Part shown: positions 17,347 to 26,342 of the stretch, piece after piece
Numbering within the stretch: the stretch's first letter is position 1
Layout: each line of letters starts with the position of its first letter
DNA from: Mumia quercus
GTDB lineage: Bacteria > Actinomycetota > Actinomycetes > Propionibacteriales > Nocardioidaceae
Assembly: GCF_025506335.1 (NCBI RefSeq)
Contig: NZ_JANZYO010000001.1
Location: 342,074-406,073, forward strand
Direction: 5' to 3'
Length of the DNA: 64,000 bases
The notes under the pieces: generated by a model
What the model saw: only the letters and a program-made list of their open reading frames with translations
What the model was told of the DNA's origin: nothing
The model's database searches: none
Program-made: the position numbers and the translations under genes

Positions 17347-20300
17347 TTGCATCCCCGTCACACCCCTCGACGGTCTACCCTGCCCACCGTCCTCGCCGCC
17401 GTCGCCGCGCTCACCGCGGCGGTCCTCACCGTCCCCGCGAGCCCCCTCACCGAGAGCGCGGCCGCGGCACCGGCCCGGACCGAGGACGACCTCGCCCCGC
17501 GGCTGACCGCCCAGACCTTCACCGACCCACCGACGGCGGTACGCCCGAAGTACCGCTGGTGGGTCCCGCTCGCCTACACCGACGACGCCCAGCTCGAGAA
17601 CGAGCTCCAGCAGATGAAGGACGCCGGCGCCGGTGGCGCCGAGGTGGCCGCCTTCTCGGTCGAGGGCAGCGGGAACAACAAGAACCCGTTCCTGGAGACG
17701 TACGGCTGGGGAACGCCGCGCTGGGCCGAGAAGACGCGGGTGATGATGAAGGCCGCCCGCGACCGCGACCTGAGCCTCGACCTCGCGATCAGCCCCCGCT
17801 GGCCTGCCACCGCCCCGACCGTGGCCGACGTGAACCACCCGGCAGCCGCGCAGCAGATCGCGTTCGCCACCGAGTTCGCCAAGGGAGGAACGAGCCGCTC
17901 GGGGGACCTCCCGCGCAACCTCAACGTCACCGTCCCGACCGGAGCGCAGACGTCGCTGATCGCCGTCGTCGTCGCCCGATGCGCCGACAGCGCGTGCGCG
18001 ACCCAGTCGGCCAAGCCGCGTCTGCTCGACCGCGACAGCGTCGTCGACGTGACCGACAAGGTCGACGACGCCGGCCGCCTCGACCTCACCTTCGACGGCG
18101 ACGCCGACAGCACGTACGCGCTCCTCGCGTTCTACCAGCTGCCGACCGGGCAGTCGCTCTCCGGATACACCCCGACGGGGACCAACTACGTGCTCGACAC
18201 GCTGAGCGTCGAGGGCGCGAAGGCCACCACCGACTTCTACGACGAGGCCATCCTCACCCCGGACGTCCGCGAGCTGCTGTCGCAGCTGCGCTCGGACTTC
18301 TACGAGGACTCGCTCGAGATCGGGAGCACGCAGAAGTGGACGTCCGACTTCGTCACGGAGTGGACGAAGCGGCGCGGTTACTCGCCTGTCGAGGTGCTCC
18401 CGGCGCTCGCGGGCGCCGGCGACCAGGGGATGACGTCCCGGCCCGCCTTCGACTTCACCGACGGGTCCGGCGCGCGCGTACGGACCGACTACCGCCAGAC
18501 CTGGAGCGACCTCTACATCGACAACCGCCTCGAGGTCCTGCGGGAGTGGGCCAACCGCCACCACATGCAGACGCGCATCCAGCCGTACGGAGGCCCGATC
18601 GACATCACCGAGGCTGCTGGCCACATCGACGTCCCGGAGGGCGAGTCGCTCGCCTTCGGGATGAACCTCACCGCGTACAGCAACGTCGAGGACTACAAGG
18701 TGGTCGCCTCAGGAGCCCACCTCGCAGGCAAACCCGTCGTCTCCGACGAGTGCTGCGCGTTCGCCACGCACGTCTGGGGCTCGACCGTCGCCGACGCGAC
18801 GGAGCGCTCCAACCTGCAGGCCGTCTACCGCGGGTTCGCCGGTGGGGTGAACCAGGTCGTCTGGCACGGGTTCCCCTACCTCAGCCGCGGGCCCGCAGGC
18901 GCCGGCCAGCAGTCGACCTGGCCCGGGATGAGCTACGGCGGCAACACCTCGTACTCGGAGGCCTTCGGGAGCAAGGGCAACCCCAGCTGGTCGGACTACC
19001 GCGCGGTGAACGACCACCTGGCCCGCATGCAGCTCGTCCTCCGCCAGGGCGCGCCACGCTACGACCTCGCCGTGTACCGGCACGACTTCGGGCTCAGCGG
19101 CGCCGGCACGACTGGCGTCGGGTCGGACAAGCTCCTGCCGAGCTCATCGGCGACGGCCAAGGCCGGGTTCTCGTACGAGTACCTCAGCCCGGCGCAGCTG
19201 CGCAGCAAGGACGCGCGCTTCGAGAAGGGCGCGCTGTTCCCGGACACGTCCGCCTACCAGGCCGTCCTCCTGGACGAGCAAGACACGATGGCCGTCGACA
19301 CCGCCGAGAGGCTGCGCGCCCTCGCGCGCAAGGGTCTGCCGATCGTCGTCGTCGGCGAGCTGCCCACCCAGGTCCCCGGCTTCGACCACGATGGGACCGC
19401 CGACGCCGAGCTCCGGCGGGTCCTCGCCGACCTCGTCCGTGAACGTACGGTGGTGCGCGTCGACGACGAGCGCAAGGTCCCGACCGCGCTCGCACGCCTG
19501 CGGGTCGAGCCGTCGGCGGCGCCGGTCGGCGAGGCGTCCTCCGACATCCTCTCCGTACGACGCCACGAGACCGCGCGGGGGAAGTCCAGCGACTACTACT
19601 ACCTCTGGAACCAGACGGGGGCACGTGCGCACCAGTCGGTGACGCTCGTCGGTGACGGGCGCCCGTACCGCCTGGACACCTGGACCGGCACGATCACGCC
19701 GATCACCGACTTCGAGCGGCGAGGCGGTTCCGTCACGGTCGACGTCGACCTCGCCGCCCACGACGCGACGGCGATCGTGCTCACCGAGCGTCGCGACAGG
19801 ACCTTCCGTGGAGGGGTCGGCGACAAGCCCGAGGGGACGTCCAAGGCCGGGCGCGCCGCGGACCCGCTCGCGCTCGCCACGTGGGAGCTGTCGGTCGACA
19901 GCTGGACGCCCGGACCGTCGGGGCTCCCCGGGGACACCGCTCACACCCCGGTCGGCCCGGTCACCGTCCGTGCCGACGAGGACGGCAGGCTCCCCGCCTG
20001 GCGCGACATCACCACCGATCAGGGGGCTGAGGTCGACCTGCGCGACGTCTCCGGCGTCGGCACCTACACCACGACGTTCCGGCTGGGACGAGAGTGGCGA
20101 CGCGTACGGACGGCCGCCCTCGACCTCGGCTCCGCGATCGACACGGTCCGCGTCGCCGTCAACGGGACACCGCTGCCTCCGGTCAACCAGGCCGACCTCG
20201 CGCACGTCGAGGTCGGCAAGCACCTCCGCGAGGGTGACAACACGATCACCGTGACGGTCGCGTCGACGCTCCTCAACGCCGTCCGAGTCGCTCCGGGCAC

Positions 20301-21120
20301 GGGCGCGTCGAGCCGGACGCCGATGGACTACGGGCTGTTCGGCCCGGTCCGGTTGACGCCGACGTCGGGCACGGACCCGTACCTCCTTGTCGAGGCCATG
20401 GACCGCGCGGTGCCGCTTGCCGACGGCGCCTCCAACCGCGCACGCTTCCTGGTGACCAACCGGTCCTCGCGTCCGGTCCGCACCGAGGTCGCCGCGCAGC
20501 CGTCGGCCGGGATCGACGCCACCGCGCCGGCCCGGTCGGTGAAGGTCCCCGCAGGCGGGTCCCGCGTCGTCGAGGTCGTCGTCCGGCGGACCGACTCCAC
20601 CGAGGACGGCAGCCTCCAGGTCACCGTCACCGGTGACAACGGAGCCCATGGGAGCGCCGCGGTGGCGCTCGACCGTACGAGCAACCTCGCGGCGAACGTG
20701 AGCGGCGCCCCGTTCCCTGCCCTCGTCGTGGACGCCACCCAGGACCGCTACCCGGCGTTCCTGGCCCTCGACGACGACGAAGCGACCTTCACCGTCTCGT
20801 ACGGACGCACCGCGGGGCAGGGGCCGACCGCTGAACGCCCGTGGCACATCGGAGTCGACCTCGGCCTGCCGACGTCGGTCGGATCGGTCACCGTCGGCGG
20901 CCGGTCCCTGTACGGGGCTCGGGACTACACGCTCGAGGTGTCCGACGACGGCGTCGCCTGGCGTACGGTCGCCACCGTCGTCGAGGCACCGAAGGAGGGT
21001 GCCACGACCGCGGTCGGCGCCGTCGAGACGCGCTTCGTCCGGGCCCGCATCACGAAGGCCTGGGACAACGGGACGCCCTCGAACGTGCAGATGAGCGAGT
21101 TCAAGGTGCACGCGCCCTAG
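17347..21120 (+). CDS. secreted GH106-like glycoside hydrolase (alpha-L-rhamnosidase-like) with C-terminal F5/8C domain
   Basis: A 1257-residue extracellular enzyme. The start is TTG 17347 with GAGGAG 6 nt upstream; no ATG occurs nearby. The first 45 residues form a signal peptide (basic start, Leu/Ala core, AAAAP cleavage region). Residues about 55-720 resemble the GH106 family: RPKYRWWVPLAYTDD, LENELQQMKDAGAGGAEV, and WTSDFVTEWTKRRGYSPVE. A jelly-roll sugar-binding segment lies near 910-990 and an F5/8 type C (discoidin) domain near 1135-1257 (DLGLPTSVGSVTV, YTLEVSDDGVAWRTV). Known GH106 enzymes release rhamnose from plant or bacterial glycans; here the substrate is inferred. It is monocistronic, with its own promoter, operator and terminator. 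Confidence 0.82.
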   Translation: MHPRHTPRRSTLPTVLAAVAALTAAVLTVPASPLTESAAAAPARTEDDLAPRLTAQTFTDPPTAVRPKYRWWVPLAYTDDAQLENELQQMKDAGAGGAEVAAFSVEGSGNNKNPFLETYGWGTPRWAEKTRVMMKAARDRDLSLDLAISPRWPATAPTVADVNHPAAAQQIAFATEFAKGGTSRSGDLPRNLNVTVPTGAQTSLIAVVVARCADSACATQSAKPRLLDRDSVVDVTDKVDDAGRLDLTFDGDADSTYALLAFYQLPTGQSLSGYTPTGTNYVLDTLSVEGAKATTDFYDEAILTPDVRELLSQLRSDFYEDSLEIGSTQKWTSDFVTEWTKRRGYSPVEVLPALAGAGDQGMTSRPAFDFTDGSGARVRTDYRQTWSDLYIDNRLEVLREWANRHHMQTRIQPYGGPIDITEAAGHIDVPEGESLAFGMNLTAYSNVEDYKVVASGAHLAGKPVVSDECCAFATHVWGSTVADATERSNLQAVYRGFAGGVNQVVWHGFPYLSRGPAGAGQQSTWPGMSYGGNTSYSEAFGSKGNPSWSDYRAVNDHLARMQLVLRQGAPRYDLAVYRHDFGLSGAGTTGVGSDKLLPSSSATAKAGFSYEYLSPAQLRSKDARFEKGALFPDTSAYQAVLLDEQDTMAVDTAERLRALARKGLPIVVVGELPTQVPGFDHDGTADAELRRVLADLVRERTVVRVDDERKVPTALARLRVEPSAAPVGEASSDILSVRRHETARGKSSDYYYLWNQTGARAHQSVTLVGDGRPYRLDTWTGTITPITDFERRGGSVTVDVDLAAHDATAIVLTERRDRTFRGGVGDKPEGTSKAGRAADPLALATWELSVDSWTPGPSGLPGDTAHTPVGPVTVRADEDGRLPAWRDITTDQGAEVDLRDVSGVGTYTTTFRLGREWRRVRTAALDLGSAIDTVRVAVNGTPLPPVNQADLAHVEVGKHLREGDNTITVTVASTLLNAVRVAPGTGASSRTPMDYGLFGPVRLTPTSGTDPYLLVEAMDRAVPLADGASNRARFLVTNRSSRPVRTEVAAQPSAGIDATAPARSVKVPAGGSRVVEVVVRRTDSTEDGSLQVTVTGDNGAHGSAAVALDRTSNLAANVSGAPFPALVVDATQDRYPAFLALDDDEATFTVSYGRTAGQGPTAERPWHIGVDLGLPTSVGSVTVGGRSLYGARDYTLEVSDDGVAWRTVATVVEAPKEGATTAVGAVETRFVRARITKAWDNGTPSNVQMSEFKVHAP

Positions 21121-21130
21121 CGCCAGAACG

Positions 21131-21170
21131 ACGAAGGCCCGACCCGGAGCGCTCCGGGTCGGGCCTTCGT
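21131..21170. terminator. bidirectional intrinsic terminator, 20-bp perfect stem
   Basis: A 40-base perfect palindrome (arms 21131-21150 and 21151-21170) lies between the stop of the glycosidase gene and the stop of cysN on the other strand. It can serve both convergent transcripts. Confidence 0.85.
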
Positions 21171-21188
21171 CGTCGAAGGTGGCTGGCC

Positions 21189-22481
21189 TCAGCCGTTGAT
21201 CATGCCGGCGCCGACGGTGATGCCGGTGGCCTCGTCGATGAGGATGAACGAGCCCGTCGTGCGGTTCTTCTCGTACGGGTCGACGAAGAGCGGCGCCGTC
21301 GTCCTCAGCCGGACGCGGCCGATCTCGTTCAGCCCGAGCTCGCCCGTCTCCTGGTCGCGGTGCAGCGTGTTGATGTCCAGGCGGTACTGGATGTCCTTGA
21401 CCAGGGCACGCGCGTTGCGGGTCGTGTGCTTGATCGCGAGCTTCTGGCGCGGACGCAGCGGCTCATTGGTCATCCAGCAGATCATCGCGTCGATGTCCTG
21501 CGTGGGCGTCGGCGCGTTCTGCGGGCGGCAGATCATGTCGCCGCGCGAGACGTCGAGGTCGTCGGCGAGACGGACCGTCACCGACATCGGGGGGAACGCC
21601 TCGGTGACCGACTGGTCGAAGAGGTCGATGCCCTCGATCGTCGTGGTGAAGCCGCTCGGCAGGACCTGGACCTTGTCGCCGGGCTTCAGGACGCCGCCGG
21701 CGACCTGGCCCGCGTACCCGCGGTAGTCGTGGAACTCGTCCGACTTCGGGCGCACGACGTACTGGACGGGGAAACGGACGTCGACCAGGTCGCGGTCGGA
21801 GGAGACGTGCACGTTCTCGAGGTGGTGCAGCAGCGAGGTGCCTTGGTACCACGGCATGTTCGCGCTGCGCTCGACGACGTTGTCGCCCTGGAGGGCCGAG
21901 ATCGGGATGATCGTCAGGTCCGGGATCGTCAGCTTCGCGGCGAACGTGTCGAACTCGTCGCGGATCTTCTCGTAGACGGACTGGTCGTAGTCGACGAGGT
22001 CCATCTTGTTGACCGCGAGGACGAGGTGCGGCACCCGCAGCAGCGACAGGATGACGGCGTGGCGTCGGCTCTGCTCGGTCAGCCCCGTGCGGGCGTCGAC
22101 GAGCACGAGGCCGAGGTCGGCCGTGGAGGCGCCGGTGACCATGTTGCGCGTGTACTGCACGTGGCCAGGGGTGTCGGCGATGATGAACTTGCGCCGCGGG
22201 GTCGCGAAGTAGCGGTAGGCCACATCGATCGTGATGCCCTGCTCACGCTCCGACCGCAGCCCGTCGGTGAGGAGGGCGAGGTCGGTGTAGTCGTAGCCCT
22301 TGTCGGCAGACGTGCGCTCGACGGCCTCGAGCTGGTCCTCGAAGATCGCCTTCGAGTCGAGCAGGAGTCGGCCGATGAGGGTGGACTTGCCGTCGTCGAC
22401 GGAGCCGGCGGTCGCGAACCGCAGCAGGTCCATGCGCGGCGACGCCGGGGTCTCGGCGGTCTCGGTCGCGGGGGCGGCCAT
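21189..22481 (-). CDS. cysN: sulfate adenylyltransferase subunit 1 (GTPase)
   Basis: GTP-hydrolysing subunit that drives APS formation from sulfate and ATP by CysD. EF-Tu-like G domain at residues about 16-235: GSVDDGKSTLIGRLL (G1), DVAYRYF region (G2), DTPGH (G3), NKMDLV (G4). Beta-barrel domains follow to residue 430. The ATG at 22481 shares one base with the cysD stop. It is the last gene of the sulfate-activation operon. No CysC domain is fused to it; the kinase is encoded separately at the head of the operon. Confidence 0.95.
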   Translation of the reverse strand: MAAPATETAETPASPRMDLLRFATAGSVDDGKSTLIGRLLLDSKAIFEDQLEAVERTSADKGYDYTDLALLTDGLRSEREQGITIDVAYRYFATPRRKFIIADTPGHVQYTRNMVTGASTADLGLVLVDARTGLTEQSRRHAVILSLLRVPHLVLAVNKMDLVDYDQSVYEKIRDEFDTFAAKLTIPDLTIIPISALQGDNVVERSANMPWYQGTSLLHHLENVHVSSDRDLVDVRFPVQYVVRPKSDEFHDYRGYAGQVAGGVLKPGDKVQVLPSGFTTTIEGIDLFDQSVTEAFPPMSVTVRLADDLDVSRGDMICRPQNAPTPTQDIDAMICWMTNEPLRPRQKLAIKHTTRNARALVKDIQYRLDINTLHRDQETGELGLNEIGRVRLRTTAPLFVDPYEKNRTTGSFILIDEATGITVGAGMING

Positions 22482-23392
22482 CAGAAGTAGCCCTCCTTCT
22501 TGCGGTCTTCCATGGCCGCCTCGCTGAACCTGTCGTCGCCTCGGGTCGCGCCGCGCTCGGTGACGCGGGCGATGGCGATCTCGTCGATGATCTCGCCGGT
22601 GGTGGCGGCCGCGGACTCGACGCAACCGGTGAGGGTCATGTCGCCGACCGTGCGGAAGCGCACGAGGCGCTCCTCGGCCGACTCGCCGGACTTGAGGGTC
22701 AGGTGGTCGCCGGCCGACAGGAGCATGCCGTCGCGCGCGACGACCTCGCGCTTGTGGGCGAAGTAGATCGAGGGGATCTCGATCTTCTCGCGGTGGATGT
22801 AGTGCCAGACGTCGAGCTCGGTCCAGTTGGACAGCGGGAAGATCCGCATGTGCTCGCCCTCGGAGATGCGCCCGTTGTAGAGGCTCCAGAGCTCGGGGCG
22901 CTGGTTCTTGGGGTCCCACTGGCCGAAGTCGTCGCGGTGGGAGTAGACGCGCTCCTTGGCGCGTGCCTTCTCCTCGTCGCGGCGCCCGCCGCCGAAGGCC
23001 GCCGTGAAGCCGTTCTCCTCGATGGCGTTCAGCAGGGTGCCGATCTGGAGGCGGTTGCGGCTGGTCTTGCCGTCGTCGACGACGATGCCGTCGGCGATCG
23101 CCTGGTCGACCGACGCGACGATCATGCGCAGGCCCAGCCGCTCCACCCAGTTGTCACGGGTCTGGAGCACCTCGGGGAAGTCGAACCCGGTGTCGACCTG
23201 CATGACCGGGAAGGGGATCCGCGCCGGGTAGAAGGCCTTCTCGGCCAGCCGGAGCATCACGATGGAGTCCTTGCCGCCGGAGAACAGCAGCACCGGCTTC
23301 TCGAACTCTGCCGCCACCTCACGGAAGATGTGGATGGACTCGGCTTCCAGCTGGTCCAGCTGGCTGAGCCGGTAGTCGTGCATGGGCGTCAC
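22481..23392 (-). CDS. cysD: sulfate adenylyltransferase subunit 2
   Basis: Catalytic subunit that adenylylates sulfate to APS in the cytosol. The PP-loop LLFSGGKDSIVMLRLA is near residue 40, and PFPVMQVDTGFDFPEVL, FGGGRRDEEKARAKER and FPLSNWTELDVWHYI are all family-typical. I take GTG 23392 as start because GGGAG lies 8 nt upstream; an ATG three codons later (23383) is the alternative but has poor spacing. The stop overlaps cysN by one base. 50 nt separate it from the lysoplasmalogenase gene upstream in the same direction. Confidence 0.94.
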   Translation of the reverse strand: MTPMHDYRLSQLDQLEAESIHIFREVAAEFEKPVLLFSGGKDSIVMLRLAEKAFYPARIPFPVMQVDTGFDFPEVLQTRDNWVERLGLRMIVASVDQAIADGIVVDDGKTSRNRLQIGTLLNAIEENGFTAAFGGGRRDEEKARAKERVYSHRDDFGQWDPKNQRPELWSLYNGRISEGEHMRIFPLSNWTELDVWHYIHREKIEIPSIYFAHKREVVARDGMLLSAGDHLTLKSGESAEERLVRFRTVGDMTLTGCVESAAATTGEIIDEIAIARVTERGATRGDDRFSEAAMEDRKKEGYF

Positions 23393-23441
23393 CAGGGGTT
23401 CTCCCGTTCTTCCTGGGTTTTGTGCGACAGCGAGCGAAAGG

Positions 23442-24125
23442 TCATGGTATCGAGCCGCCGGTGGGGAGGGAATCGCCCGTCGCATCCTGGATGCTGCTGC
23501 GAGCCCGGTCCGTATGGACGATACCCACGGCGAGCAAGAGCTGGGCCACGAGGTAGGTCACCATCACCCACACGCCACCGGGCTCCGGACGCGACATCCC
23601 GGCGATGTCGAGGGCGATGAGGGTGTCGGAGAGCAGGAACAGCGCCCCGCCGACGCCCGCGACGACGCTCACACCGAAGGCCGTGACGGCGGTGGCGGTG
23701 AGCAGGAGCGAGTAGACGAGGATCGGTGCGCGCAGGCCGGGCTCCTCCTCGCCGAGCGGGCCCCACAGCGAGGCGATCGTCACGCCCCAGGCCGCCAGGC
23801 CGACCAGCACGACCCACCAGCGCCGACGCAGGCCTTCGAGCGCCCCGTTGCGGACGAACCAGGTCACGAAGCAGACGTGGGCGAGCGCGAAGCCGGCCAT
23901 CCCGAGCAGGAACAACCCGTCGATCTCGAGCGCGACGTCCCCGATCCACGAGAAGAACAGCGCGGCGACGAGGAGTCGCGGGCCACCGACGGCGACGACC
24001 CAGACGGCGAGCGCGGGGACCAGGAGCGCCTTGGTCACCGACTCGACGGGGCCGGCGTCGAGTCCGACCAGGGCGACGTGCACGACGCTCAGCGCGACGA
24101 AGACGTTCAGGAAGCGGGTCATCAT
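23442..24125 (-). CDS. YhhN/TMEM86-family lysoplasmalogenase-like membrane protein
   Basis: A 227-residue protein with about eight hydrophobic helices. Conserved acidic residues of the YhhN family are visible in FFSWIGDVALEIDG and LFLLSDTLIAL, which form the active site in characterised lysoplasmalogenases. Those enzymes hydrolyse the vinyl-ether bond of lysoplasmalogens; the natural substrate in actinobacteria is not known. It overlaps the TauE gene by ATGA and lies inside an otherwise sulfur-related operon, a placement with no obvious metabolic reason. Confidence 0.82.
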   Translation of the reverse strand: MMTRFLNVFVALSVVHVALVGLDAGPVESVTKALLVPALAVWVVAVGGPRLLVAALFFSWIGDVALEIDGLFLLGMAGFALAHVCFVTWFVRNGALEGLRRRWWVVLVGLAAWGVTIASLWGPLGEEEPGLRAPILVYSLLLTATAVTAFGVSVVAGVGGALFLLSDTLIALDIAGMSRPEPGGVWVMVTYLVAQLLLAVGIVHTDRARSSIQDATGDSLPTGGSIP

Positions 24126-25078
24126 CGGGGGTCCTCGTTCGGGTGGTGGGCACGTTCGAGATCACGCTTCTCGGCGAAAAGGTCGACACCCTCGGGGACG
24201 CCGATCCGGTCGCGCAACAGCGCCCACCCGACCGGGCCGAGGATGACCAGGCCGGCGGCGATGATGCCCACGGCGACCGGCGGGACGCCGAGCAGCGTGA
24301 GGCCGGTGATGCTGAGGACGACCACGATGCCGCGGCGCACGATGCCCTGCGGGACGCGGTTGGCGATGCGAGCCCCCAGGTAGGTCCCCGGCATGCCGCC
24401 GAGGACCAGCGGGATGAGCACGCCGAAGTCGACCCCGGTCACGATCACGTGCGTGATCGCCGCCGACAGGACGAGCGGCACGGCCTGGACGAGGTCGGTG
24501 CCGACGAGCCGTACGGCCGTCAGGGTGGGATAGAGCAGGAGCAACGACACCATGATCAGCGAGCCGGAGCCGACGGACGTGACGCCGACCAGCAGGCCGC
24601 CGACCGCACCCACCGCGAAGGTCGCCAGCGGCTTGATCGTCGGGTCGTCGGTCGAGGTCGGGCGGCCCAACCGCGCCGCACGGACGTTGAGGTACGACCG
24701 GAGGGTGTAGGTCGCCGCGGTGAGCAGCAGCGCGACGCCGATCGCCACCTTCACGAACGAGGTCTGGTCCTCCTCCGCGCCGATCGCGTCGATGATGAAC
24801 GCCCCCGCCGCCGCGGTCGGGACCGAGCCCAACATCAACCAGCCTGCCAGCCGCCAGTTCGGTGAGCCCTCGCGGGCGTGGACGGCTGCGCCCACGGACT
24901 TGTTCACCGAGGCCGCGACGAGGTCGTTGGCGACGGCGGCCGTCGGGTTGACCCCGAGGAAGATCAGGGCGGGGGTCATCAGGGCGCCACCGCCCATGCC
25001 GGTGAGTCCCACGACGATCCCGACGCCGAAGCTGACGACGAGGATCGACAGCGCGGAGTAGGTGAGGAGCTCGTTCAC
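24122..25078 (-). CDS. TauE/SafE-family anion transporter, probably sulfate/sulfite related
   Basis: A 318-residue membrane protein with about eight helices in two repeats. GVGIVVGLTGMGGGALMTPALI at the N-terminus and VGVTSVGSGSLIM in the second half are the duplicated TauE/SafE signatures. The start is GTG 25078, overlapping the cysC stop as GTGA. Members export sulfite or sulfoacetate or import sulfate-like anions. Its location between cysC and cysD/cysN makes sulfate uptake or sulfite efflux the most likely role, but direction is not predictable from sequence. Confidence 0.87.
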   Translation of the reverse strand: MNELLTYSALSILVVSFGVGIVVGLTGMGGGALMTPALIFLGVNPTAAVANDLVAASVNKSVGAAVHAREGSPNWRLAGWLMLGSVPTAAAGAFIIDAIGAEEDQTSFVKVAIGVALLLTAATYTLRSYLNVRAARLGRPTSTDDPTIKPLATFAVGAVGGLLVGVTSVGSGSLIMVSLLLLYPTLTAVRLVGTDLVQAVPLVLSAAITHVIVTGVDFGVLIPLVLGGMPGTYLGARIANRVPQGIVRRGIVVVLSITGLTLLGVPPVAVGIIAAGLVILGPVGWALLRDRIGVPEGVDLFAEKRDLERAHHPNEDPR

Positions 25079-26232
25079 GGGCGCCTCCAGAGCCCCGCGT
25101 CGACGAGGGCGTCGAGGACCTCGTCCAGCACGTCGTCGACCGTACGGTCGGTGGTGTCGACCGCGACCAGGGCGTCGTCGGGCGCCTCGTACGGGGAGGA
25201 GATCCCCGTGAACTCCGGGATCAGGCCGGCCCGCGCCTTGGCGTACAGGCCCTTGCGGTCACGCCGCTCGCACTCCTCGAGCGGGGTGGCGACGTGGACG
25301 AGGGCGAAGGAGCCGCCCGCCTCCTCGACCATGCTGCGGACCAGCTTGCGGGTCGAGTCGAAGGGGGCGATCGGCGAGCAGATCGCGAGACCGCGGTGCC
25401 GGGCGATCTCGGCGGCGACCCAGCCGATGCGCGCGATGTTGGTCTCGCGGTCCTCCTTGGAGAACCCGAGGCCCTTGCTGAGGTGGTGACGGACGACGTC
25501 GCCGTCGAGGCTGGTGACGGTCCGCCGGCCCTCCTCCAGCACCCGGTCGTACAGGGCGCGGGCGATCGTCGACTTCCCCGAGCCGGACAGGCCGGTGAAG
25601 AAGACGACGAGACCGCGCTCGTCGAGCGGCGGCTGGTCGGCGGCGACGATCTCCGCGACGGCCTCGGGAAGGTCGCCCGTCCGCGGGAGGGTGAGGCGCT
25701 CGTCGGCGTACGCGGCGACGACCGCGTCGGTGAACGTGCGGTCGTCCTCGGGGTCGGCGCGTCGGGCGAGCGCCACGGCCACGACGGGGTGGTCGGGCAG
25801 TGCTGCCGCCGTCGCTCGGACGAGCGCGGGCACCGTGACCGTACGACGGGGGTCGGGGCCGGAGCGGACCAGAAGGACGGCGCGGCGTCCCGTACGGGCC
25901 TCGGCGTCGAGGACCGCGGCGACGTCGTCGGTGGTGAGGGGCGCCTCGACGAGGACGGCGAGCGCGCCGGGGTGGGCGGAGCGGACCTCGGCCGGTGGCT
26001 GGTGCAGGCGCCGGAACGCCCCGTACGTGGGGGCGTCCAGCGGGCGTACCGCCCCCGAGGCGGGCTCGTACTCCGCGAGCGGGAGGCCTTCGGGATCGAG
26101 CAGCTCGACGGGGTCGGAGACGTCACCGGGCACGAAGACCTCGAGGCGGCGGCCCTGGGGCCAGGCCCCGAGGAGCACCAGCTCGAGATCGGCGAGCTCG
26201 CGTGCGTCGGGGGTCCACTGGGCATCGCTCAC
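25075..26232 (-). CDS. cysC: adenylylsulfate kinase with N-terminal accessory domain
   Basis: Phosphorylates APS to PAPS. The kinase domain covers residues about 205-385: P-loop FTGLSGSGKST near 212-222, DGDVVRHHLSKGLGFS, ICSPIAPFDSTR (the family serine region) and the GLYAKARAG lid. Ahead of it is a 200-residue domain that looks like a degenerate ATP-sulfurylase/PUA-like module (DPEGLPLAEYEP, FRRLHQPPAE), without obvious catalytic motifs. Start GTG 26232 is chosen because in-frame codons further upstream would run into the divergent XRE promoter. It heads the operon cysC-tauE-yhhN-cysD-cysN. Confidence 0.9.
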   Translation of the reverse strand: MSDAQWTPDARELADLELVLLGAWPQGRRLEVFVPGDVSDPVELLDPEGLPLAEYEPASGAVRPLDAPTYGAFRRLHQPPAEVRSAHPGALAVLVEAPLTTDDVAAVLDAEARTGRRAVLLVRSGPDPRRTVTVPALVRATAAALPDHPVVAVALARRADPEDDRTFTDAVVAAYADERLTLPRTGDLPEAVAEIVAADQPPLDERGLVVFFTGLSGSGKSTIARALYDRVLEEGRRTVTSLDGDVVRHHLSKGLGFSKEDRETNIARIGWVAAEIARHRGLAICSPIAPFDSTRKLVRSMVEEAGGSFALVHVATPLEECERRDRKGLYAKARAGLIPEFTGISSPYEAPDDALVAVDTTDRTVDDVLDEVLDALVDAGLWRRP

Positions 26233-26307
26233 GGACGGGATTGTTTCACGCGCGATCGAGAACGAAGGTCGTGTGCCGGGAACGGAGACCGACCGCATGC
26301 TCTGAGC

Positions 26308-26336
26308 TTGCATTTGCTTGCTCTTGCAAGCAGAAT
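26308..26336 (+). promoter_or_regulatory. promoter and palindromic operator of the XRE regulator
   Basis: TTGCAT (26308-26313) and CAGAAT (26331-26336) are spaced by 17 nt, and the GTG start follows 6 nt later, implying a leaderless message. The spacer contains TGCTTGC-TCTT-GCAAGCA (26315-26332), a perfect 7-bp inverted repeat touching the -10, with a further GCTTGCA half-site at 26306-26312. Autoregulation by the XRE protein is a reasonable inference. Confidence 0.6.
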
Positions 26337-26342
26337 GGAGGT

